64,000 nt of DNA, taken from Lithobates sylvaticus (lineage: Eukaryota; Chordata; Amphibia; Anura; Ranidae). The notes beneath the pieces were generated by a model that did not search any database, was not told where the DNA came from, and saw only the letters and a list, made by a program, of their open reading frames with translations. The translations under genes and the position numbers were made by a program. The DNA lies in contig CM053034.1 of assembly GCA_028564925.1 (NCBI GenBank), forward strand, positions 153,429,356 to 153,493,355. The letters run 5' to 3'. Of the stretch, positions 21,974-33,336 are shown one piece after another; positions within the stretch are counted from its first letter, which is position 1; every line of letters starts with the position of its first letter.

Positions 21974-23597
21974 TATATGTGGTCAGGATATGTAGGCAAT
22001 AACGACCTATGGTCACAAAAGTGTTAGCAGCCCCTAGAATGCAAAGTGGTAATTCATTGTTTGAAAACAACTTAGTTTAAACTGGAAGTCCCATCTAACA
22101 GGGCCCCAGCTGTCCATTTTACAAAAGAAATTACAAAAAAAGATAAACCTCTTCCAACTACTGTAAAAAATGTACTGAAGTTGGATTAGTATTTGTATAT
22201 TGATAAACTAAAATCATATCTGCTTCAAGAACCAACAATTATTGCTACTAAACAATGACTGCATTTACATTATTAAGAGTTACTATTAGCCAAAGGCTAG
22301 TGCATAGTCTAGTCACATTGTGCTCATTTATATGCAGCCAACAATTTGTATTTATTTAAACTTCACAAAGCCACAAGAGAAAAGACACATTAAGAACAAG
22401 AAGCTTAAAGACAATGTTGTTACAATGATTTTTTTTTTTTTTTTTCGCAATCTGGAACAAAAAGGGTATGATTGGGATTTCTCAGAAATAATGTAATTAC
22501 CTTCTTAAGTTTAGGTCAACATTATACTCAATGCACAATTCAGCTAAAGAAAAAGGCATGTGTGGTCTTAAAATCTTTTGTACAACAACCTCTACGTATA
22601 ATATGTTTTGTTGGCTCAATAAAAGGTATCCCAGCCTGTAAAGGATCCAGCTTTCTCAATGACTAATAAGGGTTCTAGAAACATATACAGCAAAATCCAC
22701 AGGCATGATTACATCGAACGTGCTCTCCTGGGGCATTATTACATCGAGTGTTCTCTCAAGGGGCATGAACTGGAAACTTAAGATGACTGGAGAGAATGAA
22801 ACGTAGCCGATGTCCAAGAAGACCTACAGAAATAACAAATTAGATCTATGCAGAAATTTCAAGAAGCTGGCAGAAACAACCTTAAAATATTTCCTGTTAC
22901 AAAATATTGCGTAACATGCACTAAAATTATTTGTGTCAAGGGTTGGTGAACAAAAAGAAGCATTGTTCTTTGACTCTGTTGTCATCAGTTTATGCAGAGC
23001 GTAGGGATAGTTCCCCAAAGCAGTGCCCAGCAAACACTATCCAGATGGTGGAGGAAAAACAAGCTTTTCTCCATCCAAGCTGGGGTCCTTCACAGTTTAT
23101 AAAAAAAAAAAAAACCACAAGCTTTGTTTGGACTTTGTGAATTCTATACCCACAAAACTTTTGCCTGAGCAGACAATGTAGTAATTTGTTATGTCCAACT
23201 TTGAATTCTTGATTGTGCACCACAACAAATCTTCGTTCTCTCTCCCTCTGTCTCCCCCATTCCCTCTCTCTCTCTTTCCTCCTCCAGTGGAAAAGTTTTG
23301 TAGAGTGTCAGTTTTAAGACTGAAGACACCTTTGTTCTAACAATTTATTGGAGAGTATATCACTAATACACTGTTCTGAAAAACAAACAGAAGATCATCA
23401 GCCGCAAGTGACGGTTCATAAATTTTTACACCTTTCTACATGGTGTAATTTACAGCTGTAACCACCACATTCTGTAAACAATGAGACCTGTTTGACAAAA
23501 TGTATTGACCAAGCTGACAAATATGGACCCGCCAGAGACCAAGGTCAAGCTATTTAAGTAGGTTAAAGCCATAAATTATTAGTTGGCCCATTTTTAA
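21974..23597. other. Unassigned stretch
   Basis: No gene recognised. Holds a poly-T run at about 22429-22445, a poly-A run at 23101-23114 and a CT-rich tract at about 23237-23286. Small frames have no protein-like pattern. Confidence 0.35.
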
Positions 23598-23760
23598 ACA
23601 GCAGCATGGTGGCTAAATCCTTAGCACTCTTACATTACAATGTTATGATGCTGGATTTGAATATGCATGGCATTTGCAGGTTTTCATGGTGTGGGCATGC
23701 TCTGATTTTCTAAAACATAGGTTTTGATTTCATAGGAACATATTAGTGGACTGATTGTCC
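23598..23760 (+). repeat. Old tRNA-derived SINE fragment
   Basis: GCAGCATGGTGGCTAAATCC, TTAGCACTCTTACATTACAA and GGATTTGAATAT can be aligned by eye to the head of the SINE at 9335-9613, with A-box and B-box positions kept but with many changes. It looks much older than that copy. Confidence 0.45.
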
Positions 23761-24027
23761 TCCACCCAAATTCTTTTGTGGATTGTGGCAGGGACATTAG
23801 ATGCAGCAGTTAGCCTTTTGTGTGCAAATCAGTTATCCATTGGGCTGCCAACCATGACAGGTTAACAACATTGCCTGTATTTCAGAGGCAGTGGCTTAGG
23901 GTTGCCAGCAGAAATTGTTGTTATTGGCAGGTTTTCCAGGTAAAAAAACTTTGGAACAAATCCACAAAAAATAATTTGCTTAGGACAGCTATATTCAGTA
24001 TGATGCAAAACATGTTGAAAAATAGAT

Positions 24028-24406
24028 TTAGGGCTCATTCCTACAGTTGTTTCAGGGCCGCACAGCATCCAGAGCCTCTGTAAAAAATGTCCTGGGATCT
24101 GCAGCTGCTCCATATAGCTGCCAATAGACAGCATTTGGAAGATGCAGCAGTACAGGGTTATGCACCAGGGGTTGTGCATGCGCATGCACATACGCTCCAA
24201 AAGCAGACTATCTGCGTTTGAGACATATGATCATGTGTATGCGGGTGATTTACACAAATCCCAGGGCATAAAGCAATACAGCTGCATCTTCTAATTGCTG
24301 TCTATTGGTGGATGAATGCAGCATCTGCATCTGCAGGTCCCCAGCAAGGTTTCACAGGGGATCTGGATGCTGTATGCCCCCCTATGGCTGTCAGCAAGAG
24401 CCCTAA
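24028..24406. mobile_element. Possible MITE with GGGCTC ends
   Basis: TTAGGGCTCATTCCTACAG at the left and AAGAGCCCTAAGG at the right form short inverted ends. The interior is non-coding with repeated CTGCAG/GCATCTGCA words. No clear target duplication, so the class is uncertain. Confidence 0.4.
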
Positions 24407-24722
24407 GGGTTTACATACACTGTAATGACAATGTATCAATACTAACAGTTAGAAGGCAAAGAATTGCAGGACATGAGCTGCAAATATACAACCAGGACGC
24501 TATCTATTACTAAAAGTAGGCAACATTTTTGAGACTGAAGTTGGGCTTCAGAGAAAAGAGAGGTGTCAGTTCCAATAGTCTGCAATGGTTATTACAAACC
24601 CGGAGATAAGGAGTTTTTCAGGGATATCTTGCCACTGTGATTGGGCTATGGACAAAGAAGACTTTACATATACTTAAATCAGAACTAAACTGTATCTGAG
24701 TACCACAAACTGAAAATGCTAT
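24407..24722. other. Unassigned stretch
   Basis: Nothing recognised. Confidence 0.4.
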
Positions 24723-25134
24723 TTAAAGTGGACCTAAAGCTAAAATGTTTTTTAACCTCAATGCATTCCCACCATCAGAGTAAAAAACATTTTAGGACTT
24801 GTTGTGCCCCCCTCCCTCTCTAAACACCTACCTCACTCATGGATCGACCAAGCGCTGTGCCTAACTGCCACCTTCTCTACTCACTCCCTCCTCACACAGG
24901 AACTGACAAGCAGCAGAGGGAAACATTGGCTCCTGCTGCTGTGAGTTTAATTCAGTAAAGAGGGAGTGGGGGGCGGGGCAGGGAAAAAGCCATGCTGTGT
25001 ATGCCAATAGAGGCACACAGCCTAGCTCAGAAGCTAACCACATGACTGCCACTTGGAGAAGAGGAGGAGCCAGAAGCACCGAAGGGGGACTCCAGAAGAG
25101 GAGGATTTTTTTGGCCGTTCAGTGCAATACATAG
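24723..25134. mobile_element. TTAA-type MITE, TTAAAGTGG subgroup
   Basis: Starts TTAAAGTGGACCTAAAGC and shares TTGGCTCCTGCTGCTGTGAG with the copy at 36800. The right end was not found, probably removed or covered by the LINE that follows. Confidence 0.55.
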
Positions 25135-25756
25135 TTATTATATTATTATTATTATTATTATACACGATTTTATATAGTGCCAACAGTTTACGCAGCGCTT
25201 TACAATGCCGAGAGGGGGGGACAACACAATTACAGTACAGTTCAATACAAAAGGTACAGGAGGGCCCTGCTTGTAGAGCTTACATTCTAAAGGGAGGGGG
25301 TGGTGGTACAAAAGGTAATAGCTGCAGAGAATGATTTCATGAGGGTGGCTCAGGGACAGTTGTTAGGTGGGTGTGGGATAGGCTTCCCTGCATAAATGAG
25401 TTTTCAAAGATCACCTAAAGGTGGACAGGGTAGGGGCTGATCTGACATACTGGGGCAGGGTGTTCCAGAGGATGGGAGAGACTCTGGAGAAGTCCTGAAG
25501 GCGAGCATGGGAGGAGGTAACAAGGGAGCTAGAGAGCAGGAGGTCCTAGGAGGAGCGGAGGGGACGATTTGGGCGATATCTGCAGATGAGGTTGGTGATA
25601 TAGATGGGGGCGATGTTGTGGATAGCCTTGTATGTTATAGTTAGCATTTTGAATTTTACACGGAGGGGTAGGGGAAGCCAGTGAAGGGACTGACAGAGAG
25701 GAGCAGCAGTCATGGATCGGTTAGTGAGGTGTATTAGTCTAGCAGAAGAATTCATA
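25135..25756 (-). repeat. L2/Rex1-type LINE, 3' end
   Basis: On the minus strand a 69-codon frame (25755-25546) reads SLHWLPLPLRVKFKMLTITY followed by KAIHNIAPIYITNLI, the conserved C-terminal end of L2/Rex1-clade reverse transcriptase ORFs. More of the C-terminus follows in a shifted frame (WNTLPQ-like). The untranslated tail contains GCGCTGCGTAAACTGTTGGC and ends in ATT repeats (25139-25160), typical of L2-like tails. It is 5'-truncated, so only the tail of the ORF is present. Confidence 0.8.
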
Positions 25757-25920
25757 GTTACATATTTAGGTTGAAAAAAGACTCAAGTCTATCTAGTTCA
25801 ACCAATAAAAAAAAAAAAAAAAATCATACACTCCCATATAAAAATTCCTTCCTAATCCCCCGAGAGGCATTTGGATGTTCCCTGGATCAACTTTACCTAT
25901 AAATGTTAGTATCCAGTTAT
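25757..25920 (-). repeat. CR1-type LINE 3' end
   Basis: Reverse complement matches 16838-17035 across almost its whole length, including GGTAAAGTTGATCCAGGGAA and TTGGTTGAACTAGATAGACT. It abuts the L2/Rex1 tail. A T/A run marks the middle. Confidence 0.7.
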
Positions 25921-25930
25921 ATTATGTACA

Positions 25931-26473
25931 TTAAAGCGGTTCTGCACACACTATTTTTTTTTTTTTTTCTTGTAATGTTAAAATTATTTTTATTATTTCA
26001 ATGCACTCACATTTTTGGTGTCCGTCCGTTGTCCATGTCCGTAATTCTTAAAATTCAGAACTTTTAAAATATATACCAGCAGCAATGTCATTTTGCTTGT
26101 GGGCATTTGAAACCCACAAGCATTTACTTCCTTGTTCCCTTTCGTTATGGGAACCAGCATGCCTCACGTTCTCCGAATTCTCGCGAGATTTCGGCCACAT
26201 CCGCCGAAATCTCGCAAGATTTTGGCAGGAGGCCCATAAATCTTGCGAGATTTTTGGCGGATGTCCGCACTGACTCCTGGGATCAATGACACCAGATACC
26301 AGGAGACAGTGCGGCATGACGAGGATCCCCGCACAGACCCCGCCCACCCCCAAAGAGACAGAGCAGCAATTACAAGGTAACTAAAAAAAAAAAAAACACG
26401 CCATTTAGTACTCTTTGCCTGATTTGGAAGGCAGAGAGATTTACTAAATGAAGTGTGTGCAGAACCGCTTTAA
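25931..26473. mobile_element. TTAA-bounded MITE, well preserved
   Basis: Perfect inverted ends TTAAAGCGGTTCTGCACACA (25931 and, inverted, 26473) of about 22 bases with TTAA target sites, the diagnostic of piggyBac-type elements. The interior repeats CTCGCGAGATTT-like words (26180-26255), giving extra hairpins. Non-coding. Confidence 0.85.
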
Positions 26474-26492
26474 GGAAAGAATCCAGGCCTAT

Positions 26493-28395
26493 TTAACCAC
26501 TTTAGCCCCGGACCAATTGTCAGCTTAAGGACCAGCAGTCTTTTTTCAATTTCGTACTGCACTGCTTTAACTGGTAATTGCGCGGTCATGCAATGTTGTA
26601 ACCAAACGAAATTTGCGTCCTTTTCTTCCCACAAATAGAGCTTTATTTTGATGGTATTTGATTGCCTCTGTGATTTTTTATTTTTTGCGATATAAACGTA
26701 AAAAGACTGAAAATTTTGAAAAAAAAAGATATTTTCTACATTTTGTTATAATAAAAATCGAATAAACTCAATTTTAGTCAAACATTTGGGCCAAAATCTA
26801 TTCAGCCACATGTTTTTAGTAAAAAAAATGCCAATAAGCGTATATATTTATTGGTTTGCGCAAAAGTTATAGCGTCTACAAACTAGAGTACATTTTCTGG
26901 AATTTACACCACTTTTAATTTATGACTGCCTATCTCATTTCTTGAGGTGCTAAAATGGCAGGGAAGTACAAACCGGGGGGGTGACCCCATTTTGGAAAGT
27001 AGACACCCCAAGCTATTTGCTGAGAGGCATGTTGAGCCCATTGAATATTTTTTTTTTTTAGTTCCAAGTGATTGAATAAAGACAAAAAAAAATGCCATGG
27101 TTATATGTGGAATTGCACCCCAAAATACATTTTGCTGCTTCTCCTGAGTATGGGGATACCACATGTGTGGGACTTTTTTGGGAGCCTTTCCGCATACGGG
27201 ACCCCAAAAACCAAGCACCACCTTCAGGATTTCTAAGGGTGCAAATTTTTAATTTCACTCCTCACTACCTATCACTACCTATCACAGTTTTGAAGGCCAT
27301 AAAATGCCAAGATGGCACAAAACCCCCCCAAATGACCCTATTTTGGAAAGTAGACGCCCCAAGCTATTTGCTCAGAGGCATGTTGAGCCCATTCAATATA
27401 TTTTTTTTTAGTTCTAAGTGATTGAATAAAGACAAAAAAAAAAATGTTTTACAAAAAGTTGTCGCTAAATGATATATTGCCCACACATGCCATGGTTATA
27501 TGTGGAATTGCACCCCAAAATACATCTTCCTGCTTCTCCTGAGTATGGGGATACCACATGTGTGGAACTTTTTGGCAGCCTAGCCGTGTACGGCACCCCG
27601 AAAACCAATCACCGCCTTCAGGATTTCTAAGGGTGCAAATTTTTGATTTCACTCCTCACTACCTATCACAGTTTCGAAAGCCATAAAATGCCTAAATAGC
27701 ACAAAACCCCCCCAAATGACCCCATTTTGGAAAGTAGACACCCCAAGCTATTTGTTGAGAGGCATGGTGAGTATTTTACAGCTCTCATTTGTTTTTGAAA
27801 ATGAAGAAACTAAAGAAAAAAACATTTTTTTTTCTTTTTTCAATTTTCAAAACTTTGTGCCAAAAAGCGAGATCTGCAAAATACTCACCATACCTCTCAG
27901 CAAATAGCTTGGGGTGTCTACTTTCCAAAATGGGGTCATTTGGGGGTGGTTTGTGCCATCTGGGCATTCCATGGCCTCCGAAACTGTGATTGGCAGTGAG
28001 GAGTGAAATAAAAAAATTACACCCTTAGAAAGCCTGAAGGCGGTGCTTGGTTTTTGGGGTCCCGTACGCAGCTAGGCTCCCAAAAAGTCTCACTGTGGTA
28101 TCCCCGTACTCAGGAGAAGCAACAGAATGTATTTTGGGGTGTAATTCCACATATGCCCATGACATGTTTGAGCAATATATCATTTAGCGACAACTTTTAG
28201 TAAAAAATTTTTTATTTTTTTTGTTCATTATTCAATCTCTTGGGACAAAAAAAAAAATTTAATGGGCTCAACATTGCTCTCAGCAAATAGCTTGGGGTGT
28301 CTACTTTCCAAAACGGGGTCATTTGGGGGGGGTTTGAACTGTCCTGGCATTTTATGCACAACATTTAGAAGCTTATGTCACACATCACCCACTCT
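26493..28395 (+). mobile_element. piggyBac-type element with long inverted repeat
   Basis: Begins TTAACCACTTTAGCCCCGG and has the same early order as the elements at 13886 and 48605 (GTCATGCAATGTTG, CACAAATAGAGC, TTTTGCGATATAAACG). From about 26985 the block with GGAAAGTAGACACCCCAAGC is present twice in direct orientation and then twice inverted around a centre near 27840. It ends against the piggyBac element that starts at about 28396. No transposase in this part. Confidence 0.65.
26985..28365. repeat. Long inverted repeat, centre ~27840
   Basis: Two direct copies (about 26985-27345 and 27345-27780) face inverted copies (about 27885-28345). Marker words GGAAAGTAGACACCCCAAGC, CAGGATTTCTAAGGGTGCAA and GGGGATACCACATGTGTGG occur in both orientations. 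RNA crossing it could fold into a hairpin with arms of several hundred bases. Confidence 0.8.
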
Positions 28396-29512
28396 TGTAA
28401 CCACTTGAAGACAAAGCCCTTTCTGACACTTTTTGTTTACATCAAATATTTTTTTTTGCAAGAAAATTACGTTGAACCCCCAAACACTATATATATTGTT
28501 AAAGCAAAGGCCCTACAGATTAAAATGGTGGGTGTTGCATTTTTTTTTCCACACAGTATTTGCGCAGCGATTTTTCAAACGCATTTTTTTGTGGAAAAAA
28601 TACACTTTTTTTTTTTTTATTTTAATGCACTAAAACACACTATATTGCTCACATTTTTGATGAAATAAAAAATATGATCTTAGGCCGAGTACATGGATAC
28701 CAAACACGACATGCTTTAAAATTGCGCACAAACACACAGTGGCGACAAACTACATACATTTTTAAAAGCCTTTACTGGTTACCACATTAGATTCACGGAG
28801 GAGGTCTACTGCTAAAATTACTGCCCTCGATCTGACCTTCGCGGTGATACCTCACATGCATGGTGCAATTGCATATGACGCCAGACCAATGCTTGTGTTC
28901 GCCTTTGCGCAAGAGAAGGGGGGGCAGGGGTGCTTTTTTTTTTTTTTTTATTTATTTAGCTTTTTTATTTTATTTTTAAACTGTTCCTTCCATTTTTTTT
29001 TTCTTTGTTATCATTTTTATTGTTATCTCAGGGAATGTAAATATCCCCTATGATAGCAATTGGCAGTGACAGGTACTCTTTTTTGGAAAAATTGGGGTCT
29101 ATTAGACCCTAGATCTTTCCTCTGCCCTCAAAGCATCTGACCACACCAAGATCGGTATGAGAAAACGCTTTTCCAATTTCCCAATGGTGCGGTTTATATC
29201 CGGGAGGGGGGACATTCCCTCCCACTGCTTGTAAAAGCAGTCTAGAGGCTAATTACCCGCTAGAATTGCTTTTACATGAAAGCCGATCACTGGCTGAAAA
29301 GAATGATACCAAGATAATACCTAAACCTGCAGGCATCATTCTGGTATAACCATTCAAAGTCCAGCAACATACTGGACATATATTGTAATCTTTTTTTTCA
29401 TGCAGCCTTTTGGCTGAATGAAAAAAAGAGATTGATCGGTGGGTATGCCCACCAGTAGAATACCTCCCTTCATCCACCCACTTCTAATGATGGGCATACA
29501 TGCACCATTTAT

Positions 29513-30240
29513 ATATGCCGAAGCATGGGGGCATCCTCCCGCAAAAGTTATGCCGTGTACACACGCTTCTCCACGGGGCAAGCCTCCGTCGGAATTTCGA
29601 CCGTATGTACGCGGCATTAGGAGCCAATCGCTCCTCCGCCCCTGCTGCCCCCATGCTTCGGCATATATGCTCTTTTTTTTTTTAACTGTGGTAGTGAAAT
29701 CACATCCTACAGTGTTGGAGTCACGGCTTTATGTATCGTGGGAGCAAACGCTGTTGCTGTCAAGATAAATAAATCCGCGCTGCAACTGAATGGCGTACCT
29801 GCTAAGCAAATTATGGTTAACATTAAAACAAAGTAACATTACAGTATAACAGTAAGACCTTACCATACCTGCAAAGCAAATACCACAAAAAAACATAGTA
29901 AAAAATAAAACATTTTTTTTAACGCAACCGGTGCCTAAAATATATATATATGCCGAAGCATGGGGGCATCCTCCCGCAAAAAAGTTATGCCACGTACACA
30001 TGGTCGGACTTTTCCACGGGCAAGCCTCCGTCGGAATTTCGACCGTATGTAGGCGGCATTAGGAGCAAATCGCTCCTCCGCCCCTGCTGCCCCCATGTTT
30101 CGGCATATATGCTCTTTTTTTTAACTGTGGTGGTGAAATCACCTCCTACAGCGTTGGAGTCGTGGCTTTATGTATCGTGGGAGCAAACGCTGTTGCTGTC
30201 AAGACAAATAAATCCGCGCTGCAACTGAATGGCGCACCTG
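29513..30240. repeat. Tandem duplication, ~435 bp period
   Basis: 29513-29804 and 29947-30240 are the same segment: GCCGAAGCATGGGGGCATCC, GGCAAGCCTCCGTCGGAATT, CTGCTGCCCCCATG and AAATCCGCGCTGCAACTGAA. Each copy contains a short TTATGCC.GTACACA to GGCATTA element of about 70 bases, probably a deleted Harbinger-like MITE. Within each copy the GCATGGGGGCA and TGCCCCCATGC words form a hairpin. Confidence 0.85.
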
Positions 30241-30384
30241 AAAACAAAAAAATGGTTAACAATAAGACACAGTAAACAAAATTACATACCTGAAAAGCAA
30301 GCATGATAAAACATTGCAGAATAGAATAGAGTAAAAAAGAGCAACAATAGAGAGAGAATAGAGAGAGAGAGAACAATAAAACGA

Positions 30385-30480
30385 CAACTATTTTTTTTTT
30401 TTTTTTTTTTATATATTTTTTGGGGGGGGGGGGGGTTTACTTTTTTTTTTTTTTTTTACACTTTTTTTTTTAAACTATAA
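30385..30480. repeat. Poly-T / poly-G low-complexity tract
   Basis: Runs of T (about 22), G (about 13) and T again. Not coding. Confidence 0.95.
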
Positions 30481-33015
30481 CTATAATTTTAACTGTAACG
30501 GTCAGGTCTCAAAATGCAATGGCATTCTTGAGACCCTGTAACTATAATTTTAATTGTAACGGTCGGGTCTCAAAATGCGATGGCATTCTTAAGAACCCTG
30601 TGAAAGTGTATCCTAGCCTGTGAAATGCTGTACCCTACGCTAATACTTCACTAGTGAGTGGTAGCGTTCAAAACATTCACCAATGCAGAGACCAGGATTG
30701 TCAGGACAGCGTGGACAATAATAACGGGTGTCACGCCTAAATCCGCGCTTGCTACAGACACAACATCTTTTTTGGGGGGCTCGATTGGTAGTGGTACTCG
30801 GGAGGACATAAGAATAATGCCTCTCATGCAGCCGGCTTACTGCATTTGGTAGGGAATGGTGAGGTGCAGAAACGTCTGGATACAGAAGGTCTGTGACAAC
30901 CTCTTCCTGGAATTCAAGGAAGGGTAAATTCCCGCCTGAAGCTCCGTATAGCACATGAGCATTCAGCAAAGCCAATTGGAACAAATAAATAGACACTTTT
31001 TTGTACCAGTGTCTAGCCTTACGGGCAACTAGATACGGCGCCAACAACTGGTCATTGAGATTCACCCCTCCCATATTTTGGTTATATTCGTGGACACAGA
31101 GGGGTTTCTCCACAACACCAGCCGCCGTACGAATTTGGACTGTCGTGTCTGCATGAAGGGAGGTAAGAACGAAAACATTCTTATTATCCCTCCACTTCAC
31201 AGTGAGCAAATTATTACACTGAAAGCAGGCTCTCTCCCCCAGCCTAAGACGGGAATCTACAAGCCTCTGGGGAAGGTTGCACGGTGCCACATGCTTCAAT
31301 CTGCTGATCAAACAAGTGACTAAACAGTGGCACACTCGTGTAATAATTGTCCACGTACAAGTGGTACCCCTTTCCGAATAAGGGTGACACCAAGTTCCAC
31401 ACTATCTTGCCAGCGCTCCCTATGTAATCTGGACAGTTCTCCGGCTCTACGTAACTATCTTTTCCCTCATAAACCGAAAAGCTCCACGTATAGCCTGTTG
31501 CCCTGTCACAGAGCTTGTAGAGCTTGACCCTGTATCTGGCACGCTTGCTGGGAAGGTACTGTTTGAAATACAAGCGGCCAGAAAACTTAATCAGGGACTC
31601 GTCAACGCAGACAACTTGATTGGGAGTAAACAAGGCTGCAAAACGTTGGTTGAAGTGGTTTATGAGGGGCCGAATTTTGTAGAGCCGATCAAATTCAAGG
31701 TCTCCACGAGGACGACAGAGTTCATTGTCACTGAAGTGCATGAACCGCAAGATCTGTTCGTATCGTGCCCTGGACATGGAGCGAGAGAACATGGGCATAT
31801 GGTGGACTGGTGAGGTGGACCAATAAGTCCTCAGAGTCGGGAATTTATGCATGCCCATGTTGAGGGAAAGGCCCAGAAAGGACTTAAATTCGGAAACCAT
31901 AATTGGTTTCCAATCTCTGGCAAGGGAAGGCAACTGGGGATTAGCTGCGATGTATTGACCAGCATATATATTACTTTGGTCCACAATAGATCTATAGAGA
32001 TCTTCCGTGAAAAACAGCGATAAAAAATTGGATAGCTTAAAATAAGCTGTTTCCACCTGAATACCGGGTTGGCCAGTGAATGGGGGAAGTACGGGTTCTG
32101 CAGAAGTGGTGGGCACCCAATCAGGATTGGTGAATTCTGCAGGAAGGACACTATGTGATCGACGGGCCTGCCTTTGTCTTCTTCTTGGTGGCAGCGGGAC
32201 ACTACTTGTGCTTGCCACCTCGCCAGCTTGAACTGCACTTATGGGACTCGCCACGTCACCAAGTGTTACTGCAGTGCTGGATGTACGTCCAGGGTGTACT
32301 AGGCCGCTGGTGCTTGCCAGTTCACCAGAAGGAATAGCGGCGCTAGTACTTCTCTGCTCCATACGAGAGACCTGCGGTTCTTGCACCTCAACAACAGCAG
32401 AAGATCGGGATCGGGTACGCCTGACCTTAGCAGGGACCACACCTCTGTCGTCAGAGCTATCGGTCATGGAGCCGCTGTCGTCTACTGGATCGTATTCTGA
32501 GCCTGATTCTGACAGATGAGTGACCTCCTCTTCACTATCTGTCATACTCAGAAACAAGTAGGCCTGTTCACCATGGGCGTCCGCAGCATAGGGCAAGGGG
32601 GGCAATTGCCCCCCCCCTGGAATTGTAAGAAGGTGTTGAAGACAGTTGCCCTGTGTTGCAATGGCCGCTGCGGCCACCGTGGACTTTTTTTCTGAGTCTG
32701 CTGGCCTGGGGCTGCTCTCTTTTCCGACTTATGACAGATACAGACATCCATCCCTCCCTCCCTCACCCCGGCCCAATCATCGTATTGGCTCTGCAGCTCG
32801 GGCCTCTGCTCGACATCTCGGCTGTTCCGTGATTGGCTGCCTGGCCTGTGTATGTACGTCGCTATGCAGATCCGGCCGGCGCCAGCTCCTCCCGGAGGTG
32901 TGTGCAATCAGTCAGTGGCCGAGAATACGCTGCCAGTGCCTGGGCCTATCGTATCACAGGAGTAAATCCTGAAGAACCACAGGTAACAGCAGTGCCAGTT
33001 AGGAGGAGAATTTAG

Positions 33016-33042
33016 ATACATATATATATATATATATATATT
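33016..33042. repeat. (TA)n microsatellite
   Basis: About twelve TA units inside the hAT MITE. Confidence 0.9.
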
Positions 33043-33102
33043 GCTTGGAAAGTTGGACAGCTAAGCTATTGCTGGAAAAGATATTTGTGTGTTATATAAT
33101 CT

Positions 33103-33336
33103 TCTTCACTTTGTATGGAAGTTACTCAGTCTCAGGCTTACCATGCCCATATAAATATAGCCTAGAGAATTTACATCTTTCTATATTGCAATGTATTGCA
33201 ATACATCTGCTGTGGCCATATTTTGATCTTGATGAAAACAACCTATACTGTATTGCAATATAGAAAGATGTACATTCTCTAGACAATATTTATATGGGCA
33301 TGGTATGCCTGAGAGTAACTTCCATACAAAGTGAAG
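33103..33336. repeat. Large palindrome with ~85 bp arms
   Basis: 33103-33191 is inverted at about 33253-33336 (CTTCACTTTGTATGGAAGTT, CCATGCCCATATAAATAT, CATCTTTCTATATTGCAA). Few mismatches. It looks like a separate foldback element inserted in the hAT MITE. Confidence 0.85.

Noticed and set aside
28375-28668. Phe-rich plus frame of 97 codons
   Set aside because: Poly-T runs in the non-coding arm of the piggyBac element; no protein-like pattern.
31327-32519. Plus-strand frames over the piggyBac gene
   Set aside because: Shadows of the minus-strand transposase.
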